Source: a virus
IMG/VR virus record: IMGVR_UViG_3300025430_000059
Span: 1-35,732 of that record
DNA length: 35,732 nt
Reading direction: 5' to 3' (one strand)
Positions 8,494 through 15,942 of the stretch are shown here, one piece after another. A model generated the notes under the pieces. It was not told the origin of the DNA. It ran no database searches and worked only from the letters and a program-made list of their open reading frames with translations. The number at the start of each line of letters is the position of its first letter. The stretch's first letter is position 1. Position numbers and translations under genes: made by a program.

Positions 8494-8804
8494 GTACCAT
8501 AATTTCAGCAGGAACAACTAGCGGAACAGCGTTTAGCGTAAATCCTGATACATCAGGTCAGTTGGTAGTGCAAACTAATGGCACTACAACTGCATTAACT
8601 ATTGATACAAGCCAAAATTCTACATTTGCTGGTTGGGTAAAAATGCCTGTTTATACAGTATCAACTTTACCAGCAGCAGGAACAGCAGGAAGAAGGGCAT
8701 TTGTTTCTAATGCTTTAACGCCTGTTGCTTTAACAGCAGTAGTTGGTGGTGGCGCTATTACTGTGCCAGTTTATGACAATGGAACAACTTGGATGGTAGG
8801 TTAA
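8490..8804 (+). CDS. Small tail/fibre-associated structural protein
   Basis: A 104-residue protein that starts at an ATGA overlap with the glycine-rich adhesin. The N-terminal half (ISAGTTSGTAFSVNPDTSGQ, then VVQTNGTTTALTID) is the short beta-rich attachment module seen at the N-terminus of many fibres. The C-terminal half (MPVYTVSTLPAAGTAGRRAF, SNALTPVALT, PVYDNGTTWMVG) matches a small conserved domain from phage fibres that often caps a shaft. It may be a detached fibre tip or a linker between adhesins. No enzyme motif is visible. Its place inside the adhesin cassette supports a virion role. Confidence 0.7.
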   Translation: MSTIISAGTTSGTAFSVNPDTSGQLVVQTNGTTTALTIDTSQNSTFAGWVKMPVYTVSTLPAAGTAGRRAFVSNALTPVALTAVVGGGAITVPVYDNGTTWMVG

Positions 8805-8806
8805 TT

Positions 8807-9154
8807 ATGGGACATTTTGCAAAAGTAGTAGATGGTAAAGTAACGCAAGTAATCGTTGCTGAACCTGACTTTTTTACAACATTCGTAGATTCAAGTCCTG
8901 GCACTTGGCTGCAAACTAGCTACAACACAATAGGTGGCAAGCACTTATTGGGTGGCACACCTTTGCGTGGCAACTATGCTGGTGTAGGTTACACATACGA
9001 CCAAGCTAATGATGTGTTTTATGCGCCACAACCTTTTGCAAGTTGGACTTTAAATAAAGACACTTGGACTTGGGAAGCACCAACACCCATGCCTGAAGAT
9101 GGCAAAGCATACAAATGGGATGAGCCAACAACTTCTTGGGTTGAGGTAGTGTAA
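8807..9154 (+). CDS. Conserved virion structural protein (cyanophage-like)
   Basis: A 115-residue protein beginning MGHFAKVVDGKVTQVIVAE. The set of conserved pieces (QVIVAEPDFF, WLQTSYNT, LRGNYAGVGYTYD, FYAPQPFASW, then 'W.WEAPTPMPEDGKAYKWDE') is a familiar small structural protein in cyanophages and other environmental phages, usually encoded among tail or neck genes. It is Trp- and Pro-rich and likely a compact beta fold. The start at 8807 is preferred over an upstream ATG in frame because it keeps the conserved first residues and avoids overlapping the previous gene. The exact position in the virion is unknown. Confidence 0.8.
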   Translation: MGHFAKVVDGKVTQVIVAEPDFFTTFVDSSPGTWLQTSYNTIGGKHLLGGTPLRGNYAGVGYTYDQANDVFYAPQPFASWTLNKDTWTWEAPTPMPEDGKAYKWDEPTTSWVEVV

Positions 9155-10104
9155 TGACTGTAATTATTGACGGCACACGAAGTATTGCTCCTGCACAATG
9201 GACTACTGCTGGTAGGCCGTCAAGTCCTGCGCTGGGGCAATTTGGTTATAACACCACATTAAATCAAGCTGAAATATGGTCAGGAGTAGCTTGGACTGGC
9301 ATTACTAGTCAAACTTATTCAGCATCTTATTTAATAGTTGCTGGCGGTGGCGCTGGTGGTGCTAGAGTTGGTGCTGGTGGTGGCGGTGGTGGACTTCTTA
9401 CTGGTTCAACAACGCTTTCTGTTGGAACAGCTTATACAATTACAGTAGGGGCTGGTGGTGCGGCTGTTACTGATTCTGGTGGAGCAGGTGTAGCTGGAAA
9501 TAGTGGTTCAAATTCAAGTGCTTTTAGTCAAACTGCTATTGGCGGTGGTGGTGGCGGAGCATATAGCGGGCTTGCCGCAAAATCAGGCGGTTCAGGTGGT
9601 GGCGGTTCATATAATGGCGGCACAGGTGGTTCAGGAACTACTGGACAAGGATACGCTGGTGGCAATAACTCAGGAAATGCAAATGGCGCAGGTGGCGGTG
9701 GAGCAGGTGCTGTTGGTGGTGCAGATTCAGGAAATACTGGCGGTAATGGTGGTATAGGGGCAATTTCTACTATTACTGGCTCATCAGTTTATTACGCTGG
9801 CGGTGGTGGTGGTGGTGGCAACACATCAAATGGTGCAGGTGGTACTGGTGGTGGTGGTGCTGGAAATTCTCAAGGATTTACCCCAGCAACAAGCGGAACT
9901 GCAAACACAGGTGGTGGTGGTGGTGGCGTTCGAGATGTAAATGATTCAGGTGGATTTACATCAGGAGCAGGCGGTTCAGGTATTGTTATTGTTTCTGTCC
10001 CAACGGCTTCATATTCAGGCACAACTACTGGAAGCCCTACAGTTACTACTTCAGGTAGCAACACTATATTGTCGTTTACTTCTAGCGGTAGTTACACGGC
10101 CTAA
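9154..10104 (+). CDS. Glycine-rich adhesin / tail fibre tip 2
   Basis: A 316-residue paralogue of the adhesin at 7594. Its own N-terminus (TVIIDGTRSIAPAQWTTAGR, PSSPALGQFGYNTTLNQAE) is a different, common fibre attachment module. It then joins the same SASYLIV entry strand and a glycine-run domain of about 200 residues, ending in the shared SGTTTGSP, TTSGSNT and FTSSGSYTA tail. The two genes thus share distal domain and terminus but not the anchor, suggesting they attach at different places or were assembled by recombination. Codons are strongly GGT/GGC with triplet runs at about 9800-9820 and 9910-9930. Confidence 0.85.
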   Translation: MTVIIDGTRSIAPAQWTTAGRPSSPALGQFGYNTTLNQAEIWSGVAWTGITSQTYSASYLIVAGGGAGGARVGAGGGGGGLLTGSTTLSVGTAYTITVGAGGAAVTDSGGAGVAGNSGSNSSAFSQTAIGGGGGGAYSGLAAKSGGSGGGGSYNGGTGGSGTTGQGYAGGNNSGNANGAGGGGAGAVGGADSGNTGGNGGIGAISTITGSSVYYAGGGGGGGNTSNGAGGTGGGGAGNSQGFTPATSGTANTGGGGGGVRDVNDSGGFTSGAGGSGIVIVSVPTASYSGTTTGSPTVTTSGSNTILSFTSSGSYTA

Positions 10105-10577
10105 TGTTTCAAACTGCTTTTCAACCTACTGCGTTTCAAAATAACGCATTTCAGATTGTTATCACTCCACCTACGCCTTCTGGCCCTACAGGTGGTGATG
10201 GTTGGACACCAGAAGAATGGAAGCGCTACAAAGCATTAGATAAAAAGCGTAGAAAAGCTGAAGAAAAACGCATTGAAGCACTTAAAGCAGATGCAAAAAA
10301 TCGTAAGCAAACTATTGCTGATTTAGTTGACCCTAAACCAGTTGCGCCAATACAACAAAATAAAGTACAATCCAATCAAGAAGTTAGCGTTGATATACCG
10401 TCAAACCTAGCAAATATTGACCGATACATCGCTAATCTTGTTAGACAGCAACAAGACCTGCAAACCGCAGTAGCAATGAGAGAAGCAAAACTCCGCTTAG
10501 AGCAGGAGATTGCAATACTCGAAGCCAAACGACAAGCAGAACTAGACGATGAGGAAGCCATACTATTACTACTGTAA
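10104..10577 (+). CDS. Coiled-coil conserved phage structural protein
   Basis: A 157-residue protein starting at TAATG, with the characteristic N-terminus MFQTAFQPTAFQNNAFQ, a short repeated FQ/AFQ peptide that opens many small fibre-region proteins in aquatic phages. After a proline/glycine linker (residues 20-35) comes a long charged coiled coil: WKRYKALDKKRRKAEEKRIE, and again from about 105 to the end. It ends in a run of hydrophobics (ILLLL). It probably bridges or caps fibre components. The gene end overlaps the likely non-ATG start of the next gene, and a -1 shift in its last codons would fuse the two products. Confidence 0.7.
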   Translation: MFQTAFQPTAFQNNAFQIVITPPTPSGPTGGDGWTPEEWKRYKALDKKRRKAEEKRIEALKADAKNRKQTIADLVDPKPVAPIQQNKVQSNQEVSVDIPSNLANIDRYIANLVRQQQDLQTAVAMREAKLRLEQEIAILEAKRQAELDDEEAILLLL

Positions 10578-11467
10578 ACCCCCAAGAGCAATTTAGCCTA
10601 GCCTCTAAACACTTACACGCTGGCAGATATGAACAAGGTTTTAAGTTATACGAATATCGCTGGCATGAGGACATCATTAAAAATGAACCCTCACCTACTA
10701 GACCTGCGCTAAAAATCCCAGTATGGGAAGGTCAATCTTTATTAGGGAAAACCATTACTGTACAGGTAGAACAAGGCTTTGGTGACATTATTATGTTTGC
10801 TAGATTCTTGCCTGCATTAAAGGTATTGGGCGCTAAAAAGGTCGTAGTCCTACAAGAAGGCTCACTTCATTACTTATTAGGTCAAATAGACGCTGTAGAT
10901 GTCTTTACAAATGAAGTCGATATAGGTGTAGCAACAGAGTCAGATTATTGGATTGGCTTAATGTCTTTACCCTATTATTTGTCTGTTTCGCATCCTATTG
11001 CTAAAAATCTATTTCCTGTTACTACTAAGAAAATAGTAGGTTCTGAAGGTTATTTACACGCTATTCCTAGCAATATTCCACCCAAGATTGGAGTGAATTG
11101 GGAGGCTTCTAAGCAGATTTTGTACTACATCAAGTCTATAGATATGCGTGAGATGGAAAAGCTCGTAGGAAGCGATTGCTACAGCTTAAACCCTAAAACT
11201 GATGGTGTATTTAACTCTTTACCTGACGATGGTTGGAAAACAGACTGGAATAAGTCTGCAAGCCACATGAAAGCGTGTAAAGGCATTGTTACAGTTGATA
11301 CAGGAACAGCCCATCTTGCAGGCGCATTGGGCATTAAAACCATTGTTTTGTTACCTAAAGAAGAATTTGTCTGCTGGCGTTGGAAGAATGGCAGATGGTA
11401 CGATTCTGTAGTTGCTTTAAGACCCCACGAATATGACCAAATCCCTGAACTTATAAAGCGAATGTAA
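10565..11467 (+). CDS. TPR-linked glycosyltransferase-like protein, non-ATG start
   Basis: A 300-residue product resembling TPR-glycosyltransferase (GT9/GT41-like) proteins. A TPR-like helix pair (EQFSLASKHLHAGRYEQGFK, then LYEYRW) is followed by PVWEGQSLLGKTI, the strand VEQGFGDIIMFARFLP, and a late sugar-nucleotide-site motif TVDTGTAHLAGALGIKTIVL. The first in-frame ATG (10793) lies inside the conserved FGDIIMFARF strand, so it cannot be the real start. No ATG, GTG, TTG or CTG occurs between the TGA at 10550 and 10793. I place the start at ATT 10565, nine bases after AGGA. A -1 frameshift from the previous gene or a base error are alternatives. It might glycosylate virion adhesins or a host glycan. 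Confidence 0.72.
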   Translation: MTTVNPQEQFSLASKHLHAGRYEQGFKLYEYRWHEDIIKNEPSPTRPALKIPVWEGQSLLGKTITVQVEQGFGDIIMFARFLPALKVLGAKKVVVLQEGSLHYLLGQIDAVDVFTNEVDIGVATESDYWIGLMSLPYYLSVSHPIAKNLFPVTTKKIVGSEGYLHAIPSNIPPKIGVNWEASKQILYYIKSIDMREMEKLVGSDCYSLNPKTDGVFNSLPDDGWKTDWNKSASHMKACKGIVTVDTGTAHLAGALGIKTIVLLPKEEFVCWRWKNGRWYDSVVALRPHEYDQIPELIKRM

Positions 11468-11534
11468 AAATGATTACAAAAGATTATTTACACCAATTAT
11501 GGCAGTTTTTCTAGACATAAATAAGGAGAATGTA

Positions 11535-11906
11535 ATGAAATGCCCAAATTGCGGATATGAAGAAGGAAATCATGTTGCAAAACTTAGCGATGAAGATTAT
11601 TTCATGGAAATATGGACTCCCACTTTGGGACTCGAAGAAGCTAAAAAGTCATGGTTAGAGAAGCAAAATGCCCCTAGACAGACTACCCACATGGTGATGT
11701 CTGATATTCAAGGCCACATTAGCATGGCAGATGGCACATGGATTTCAAGTCGTTCTAAGCATAGAGAGAACCTAAAACGCAACCATTGTATTGAATTAGG
11801 CAACGATGTACCTATGGAAAGAAAAGCCGTAGAAATTAGTAAAAAGTCCCAAGAAGCACGAAAGCGTCAAATAGCTGAAATAGCATACGAAAAACTTAAA
11901 TACTAG
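11535..11906 (+). CDS. Conserved phage protein with zinc-ribbon-like N-terminus
   Basis: A 123-residue protein. The ATG at 11535 is chosen over one 12 codons upstream because AAGGAG stands seven bases before it and the product then begins MKCPNCGYEEG, a CPxCG zinc-knuckle half. Only one Cys pair is present early, with another Cys in the NHCIELGND segment. The motif GTWISSRSKHRENLKRNHCI near residue 75 is a recurring block in small proteins of cyanophages and podoviruses that lie between portal and scaffold genes. Function is unknown; position suggests head assembly. Confidence 0.75.
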   Translation: MKCPNCGYEEGNHVAKLSDEDYFMEIWTPTLGLEEAKKSWLEKQNAPRQTTHMVMSDIQGHISMADGTWISSRSKHRENLKRNHCIELGNDVPMERKAVEISKKSQEARKRQIAEIAYEKLKY

Positions 11907-11914
11907 GAAAAATC

Positions 11915-12964
11915 ATGGCAGAATTAGACCGTAGGGATATGTTAGAAGCTGCACTAGAAGCAGCAGAAGAAGGCACTCTTGAAGCACCTATCGAAAAAGA
12001 CATTGAAGTGCCTGAAACGGACAATATTTCCGAAGAATCCGCTAAAGAGAAAGTTAGCGAATCAGACCACGAAGAACCTTCCGAAGTCATTGAAGCTACT
12101 GAGTCTGAGGCTGAGGATGAGATACCGCAGGAAAAGATAACTCGCCCTTCAACCTGGAAGAAAGAATATGTCAATATCTGGGATAAGCTAGAAAAAGGCG
12201 AACAAATTAACAAGGATGACTTTGTTAAATTTGCTGAATATGCTAATCAGCGTGAATCAGAGTATAAAAAAGGCGTTTCTACTTATAAAGCTGAAGCTGA
12301 TAGGGCTAAAGAGTATGAACAGGCAGTAGCGCCATTTGTACCTGACTTAGAAAGACGCAATATTAAGCCTGTACAGTACATTCAAAACTTGGCTAGGGCT
12401 GACCAAATTCTGACAAATGCGCCTTATGACCAGAAAGTACAAATTTTTCAAAGACTTGCACAAGAATATGGAATACAATTAAATGGTGAAAGTGTTGTTC
12501 AAGCACAACAGCTTGACCCATACACTCAACAACTGATGTACCAGTTAAATCAGGTAAATCAGGAAGTTTCATCTATTAAAGGTCGGTTTGCCCAAGAGGA
12601 AAATCAACGCTTAATGGGTGAAATTGAAAGAGTACGAAGTGATGTGGAGAAGTTTCCGCATTTTGATGTGGTAAGGGAAGAAATGGCTCAATTACTTGAG
12701 TTAGGGAAAGCCCAAGACCTAGAAACAGCTTACAAGAAAGCTGTGCGTATGAATGATGAAGTTTGGGCATTAGAACAGGACAGACTCCTGAAGGATTCCA
12801 AACAAGCGTTAATCAAAGCGCAGCAAGTACAGAAAGCGAAGGCGGCTGCGGTAAGTCCGAAATCTACTACACCTAGTGGAAAAGTGGCAGACTCAGGCGA
12901 TAAAAAGGATAGACGCTCAATGATAGCCGAACAATTAGGCGAAGCAATGAGTCGTAGGGTTTAA
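11915..12964 (+). CDS. Capsid scaffolding protein
   Basis: A 349-residue, highly charged, mainly helical protein directly before the major capsid gene. The N-terminal 70 residues are very acidic (runs such as EAALEAAEEG, ESEAEDEIPQ). A conserved podovirus scaffold segment follows (RPSTWKKEYVNIWDKLEKGE), then long coiled-coil helices rich in Gln/Glu, and a basic C-terminus (VQKAKAAAVSPK... DKKDRRSMIAEQ) of the kind that binds coat protein. It should form the internal core around which capsid assembles and then leave or be degraded; no protease motif is seen. AGGAAA precedes the ATG. Confidence 0.88.
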   Translation: MAELDRRDMLEAALEAAEEGTLEAPIEKDIEVPETDNISEESAKEKVSESDHEEPSEVIEATESEAEDEIPQEKITRPSTWKKEYVNIWDKLEKGEQINKDDFVKFAEYANQRESEYKKGVSTYKAEADRAKEYEQAVAPFVPDLERRNIKPVQYIQNLARADQILTNAPYDQKVQIFQRLAQEYGIQLNGESVVQAQQLDPYTQQLMYQLNQVNQEVSSIKGRFAQEENQRLMGEIERVRSDVEKFPHFDVVREEMAQLLELGKAQDLETAYKKAVRMNDEVWALEQDRLLKDSKQALIKAQQVQKAKAAAVSPKSTTPSGKVADSGDKKDRRSMIAEQLGEAMSRRV

Positions 12965-12992
12965 CTAATTAACATTTTTAAGGATAATAATC

Positions 12993-13973
12993 ATGGCATT
13001 TGCTAACTCAGCAATCACCGATATTATCGCTACCACTATTCAAAGTCGTAGCGGTGATTTGGCAGATAACTTAACACAAAACAACGCAATTCTTACTCGT
13101 TTAAATCAAAAGGGTAACATTAAGCCTTTCTCAGGCGGTAATGTAATCCTCCAAGAAATTATGTACGATGATGCGTCAACCAACAACGCAAACTCCTATT
13201 CAGGATATGAAGTATTGAACATCGCTCCAGATAGCCCTATTTCTGCTGCTCAGTTCAAAATTGCACAGTACGCAGACTCAGTAACAATGTCTGGTCTAGA
13301 AATGTTGCAAAACAGTTCTAAAGAAGCAATCATCGACTTGTTAGATGGTCGTATGCAAGTTTCTGAAGCCCGTTTGCTTAACCGCATTTCTGGTGACTTG
13401 TACGGTGATGGTACTGGTAACGGTGGTAAGAACTTAGATGGTTTGGGCGCTGCTGTTGCAGTTTCTCCTACATCTGGTACTTACGGTGGTATTAACCGTG
13501 CTACTTGGACATTCTGGCAGAACCAAATCACTACTGGTGCTACTTCCTCAACAACCATCCTTGCTGCGATGACTACTGCTGCTATCAAGCAGATTCGTGG
13601 TACAGACAAGGCTGACTTAATTGTTGCTGGTAACACTTTGTATGGTTACTATGTAGGCGCTTTGCAAGCTATTCAGCGTATCGCTTCTGAGGAATCAGGC
13701 GCTGCTGGTTTTGCTTCATTGAAGTTCTACGGTGGTGGTACATCTGCTGATGTGGTATTAGGCGGTGGTTATGGTGCTCAAGAAACAGCTACATATATGT
13801 ATATGTTGAACACCAATTACATCTTCCTACGCCCACATAAAGAGCGTAACTTTGTACCTATCGGTGGCGAGCGTCAGGCTATCAACCAGGATGCGATTGT
13901 AAAATTGTATGGCTGGGCCGGGAATCTTACAACTTCAAACAGCTTCCTACAAGGCTTGTTGACTGGTAGTTAA
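12993..13973 (+). CDS. Major capsid protein
   Basis: A 326-residue protein with the features of an HK97-fold coat protein. The N-terminal helix (DNLTQNNAILTRLNQKGNIK), a P-loop-like GGNVILQE strand, the spine-helix region with SKEAIIDLLDGRMQVSEARL, and the ISGDLYGDGTGNGGKNLDGL turn are typical of podovirus coat proteins in aquatic phages. The C-terminal strand ends in NFVPIGGERQAINQDAIVKL. It is preceded by TTAAGGAT and the scaffold gene, and followed directly by a terminator hairpin, as is usual for this highly expressed gene. Codon use is richer in GGT/GCT/CGT than its neighbours, consistent with strong expression. Confidence 0.93.
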   Translation: MAFANSAITDIIATTIQSRSGDLADNLTQNNAILTRLNQKGNIKPFSGGNVILQEIMYDDASTNNANSYSGYEVLNIAPDSPISAAQFKIAQYADSVTMSGLEMLQNSSKEAIIDLLDGRMQVSEARLLNRISGDLYGDGTGNGGKNLDGLGAAVAVSPTSGTYGGINRATWTFWQNQITTGATSSTTILAAMTTAAIKQIRGTDKADLIVAGNTLYGYYVGALQAIQRIASEESGAAGFASLKFYGGGTSADVVLGGGYGAQETATYMYMLNTNYIFLRPHKERNFVPIGGERQAINQDAIVKLYGWAGNLTTSNSFLQGLLTGS

Positions 13974-13978
13974 TAAAT

Positions 13979-14000
13979 AGGGGGAAACCCCTGTTTTAAC
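13979..14000 (+). terminator. Rho-independent terminator after capsid gene
   Basis: AGGGG, loop GAAA, CCCCT, then GTTTT directly follow the capsid stop codon. A short GC-rich stem with a tetraloop and T tract is a classical intrinsic terminator, probably partial, which would lower expression of genes past the capsid gene. Confidence 0.75.
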
Positions 14001-14029
14001 AGTCTATTTAATTATTTAAGGAAAATATC

Positions 14030-14311
14030 ATGGCATATTCAGTTCTTCCAATCGCAGGTGTTAATTTGACAGCACCTCAAACAGTAGCATCAGGCAGTTT
14101 GCCTTCATTTGGCCCATTAGGTGCAGAAACATTTGCATCAGATGGTAAGCGTTATGTTTACGGTCAAGCAGGTGTAGCTATTGCAGCATCTTCAGCAACC
14201 GTTGTAGTAAATGCTTCAACATTCCAAGCGACTTTGGGTGCTGGTTCATATTTCACAGCAGCTTCTATGGCTTCTGGTGACTATGGCTGGTTCTCTATTG
14301 CATCTGTTTAA
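14030..14311 (+). CDS. Small capsid-associated protein, possible decoration protein
   Basis: A 93-residue beta-rich protein (Ala, Ser, Thr, Val, Gly) without charge-rich helices, set between two terminators right after the major capsid gene. It opens MAYSVLPIAGVNLTAPQ and ends YGWFSIASV. Position, size and composition fit a head decoration or capsid fibre protein, and small proteins of this kind often follow the coat gene in aquatic podoviruses. I recognise no specific family. The ATG is preceded by AAGGAAAA. The flanking terminators mean it lies on its own transcript step with the capsid gene, consistent with high expression. Confidence 0.7.
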   Translation: MAYSVLPIAGVNLTAPQTVASGSLPSFGPLGAETFASDGKRYVYGQAGVAIAASSATVVVNASTFQATLGAGSYFTAASMASGDYGWFSIASV

Positions 14312-14335
14312 TCAACAGATAATGTAGTAAAAACT

Positions 14336-14369
14336 GGGACTCTCTCACAAGGGGAGTCCCTTTTCTTTT
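14336..14369 (+). terminator. Rho-independent terminator
   Basis: GGGACTC (14336-14342) pairs with GAGTCCC (14354-14360) around an 11-base loop, followed by TTTTCTTTT. A clear intrinsic terminator between the putative decoration gene and the next structural gene. Confidence 0.82.
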
Positions 14370-14403
14370 AACTGTAGTACCTAAACCACTTTAGGAGAAT
14401 TAA

Positions 14404-15027
14404 ATGGCTATTGATAGCGATGTTCAAGGTGCAGACGCACGACTAGCAGTCCAGTTCTATAAAAAGTCAGTAAAGCAAGATGACGAATCAAATGCTGCTG
14501 GCAGACCTATTTTTAAAGAATTCGACTTTGTAAGGATTATGATTCCTGGAGATAATCTGACAGAAATTGACACTTATGCCCAAGAATCACACAAAGCACG
14601 CTTTCCCCGTCAATGGGCGCATTATCAGAATCAAGTTGCAAACCATGAAAACATTGTTGGAACACCATTAGAACAATGGCCTCAGATTACTCGCAGTCAA
14701 GCTGAAGAATTGCGTGGACTTAAATTCCACACAGTTGAATCTATTGCTGACTGTTCTGACCAACAACTGCAAAGAATTGGCATGGTAGCTGGTATGTCAC
14801 CCCATAATTTTCGCTTAAAAGCTAAGGCTTTCTTGAATTTAGCGTCTGATTCTGCCGAAGTAGCACAAAGACAAGAAGAATTAGAAGCATTACGCCAAGA
14901 AAATGCTAAAATTACAGCAGAAACAGATGCGAAGCTATCCAAAATGCAAGAACAAATGGAAGCGCTACTTGCGGCTGTTGCGGAAAAGACCCCAAAAACA
15001 CGCAAAAACAAAGTAGCCGAGGCTTAA
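14404..15027 (+). CDS. Conserved phage structural protein with coiled-coil C-terminus
   Basis: A 207-residue protein. Residues 1-75 form a compact conserved region (ADARLAVQFYKKSVKQD, FDFVRIMIPGDNLTEID, ARFPRQWAHYQNQ). A middle helix-hairpin-like segment (about 100-140, ELRGLKFHTVESIADCSDQQ) resembles small DNA-binding HhH folds. Residues 155-190 are a charged coiled coil and the tail is basic (KTPKTRKNKVAEA). Similar proteins follow coat genes in several podoviruses, without a firm function; a head-completion or internal DNA-contacting role is possible. AGGAGA precedes the ATG, and one base separates it from the next gene. Confidence 0.75.
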   Translation: MAIDSDVQGADARLAVQFYKKSVKQDDESNAAGRPIFKEFDFVRIMIPGDNLTEIDTYAQESHKARFPRQWAHYQNQVANHENIVGTPLEQWPQITRSQAEELRGLKFHTVESIADCSDQQLQRIGMVAGMSPHNFRLKAKAFLNLASDSAEVAQRQEELEALRQENAKITAETDAKLSKMQEQMEALLAAVAEKTPKTRKNKVAEA

Positions 15028-15028
15028 T

Positions 15029-15940
15029 ATGTCATCAACCATGCTCCAACTTGTGCAACAGGTATCTGCCGAGTTAAACCTCGCTGTGCCTACTTATGTT
15101 GCAGGTAATCCTTCTCAAGATACGCAACAAATCTTGGCATTGATGAATGGGGCTGGTTATGACTTATTAAAAGAGCACGATTGGCAAGCATTACAAGTCC
15201 AATATCGCTTTTACACTCAATCTATTACAGCTAACGCAACTACGGTCAATGGTTCTACTACATTGACTGTAGCACCTGCTACTAATATCTCTCTTGTTAC
15301 AAGCCAATGGCAATTATCAGGGTATAACATCCCACAAGATACTTATGTAGTATCAGCAGATAACAACACAAAACAAGTAGTAATGAGTCAAGTTGCCTCT
15401 GGAAGTGGTACACAATCAGTAGTTCTTGCCCAAACAGCTTATGATTTGCCTGATGACTTTGAAACGATTACCGATAGAACTCAATGGGATAAATCCAAAC
15501 ATTGGGAAATGTTAGGGCCTGAAGATGCCCAACAATGGCAATGGCTAAAGTCTGGTTATATCTCAACTGGCCCTAGAGTTAGATGGCGCATATTGGATAA
15601 TCAATTCCAAATATGGCCTATTATGAATACCCAAGAGTATTTAGGATGGGAATATCGCAGTAAAGGTTGGGCTAGAAGTGCTGCAAATGCTGTTAAAAAC
15701 AGCTTTACATTAGACTCTGATACGACTGTATTTGATAATCGTGTTTTAGTGCTTTATACAAAACTCAAATATTTCCAAGTAAAATCGTTTGATACTACTG
15801 CGCTGCAACAAGACTATTTCCGTTACTTAAACATAGCTAAAGCTAATGACAAAGGTGCGCCTAATCTGTCATTTGCACCTTATCCTTCTAAGGTTCTTAT
15901 TGGTTATGCCAATATACCTGATACTGGCTATGGTAGCTAA
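15029..15940 (+). CDS. Head-tail adaptor (P22 gp4-like)
   Basis: A 303-residue protein. An N-terminal helical region (STMLQLVQQVSAELNLAVPT, LMNGAGYDLLKEHDWQAL) is followed by a beta region and the block LPDDFETITDRTQWDKSKHW, then GPRVRWRILDNQFQIWP. This order matches the gp4-like adaptor/tail accessory family of podoviruses, which binds under the portal and holds packaged DNA. Its place directly upstream of a gp10-like protein supports this, since gp4 and gp10 are sequential parts of the P22 tail. The start ATG lies two bases after the previous TAA. Confidence 0.78.
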   Translation: MSSTMLQLVQQVSAELNLAVPTYVAGNPSQDTQQILALMNGAGYDLLKEHDWQALQVQYRFYTQSITANATTVNGSTTLTVAPATNISLVTSQWQLSGYNIPQDTYVVSADNNTKQVVMSQVASGSGTQSVVLAQTAYDLPDDFETITDRTQWDKSKHWEMLGPEDAQQWQWLKSGYISTGPRVRWRILDNQFQIWPIMNTQEYLGWEYRSKGWARSAANAVKNSFTLDSDTTVFDNRVLVLYTKLKYFQVKSFDTTALQQDYFRYLNIAKANDKGAPNLSFAPYPSKVLIGYANIPDTGYGS

Positions 15941-15942
15941 AT

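Noticed and set aside
11470-11514. A 14-codon frame (MITKDYLHQLWQFF) resembling the first residues of HNH-AP2 proteins
   Set aside because: Only three or four residues match and no further remnant follows; too short to call a pseudogene.
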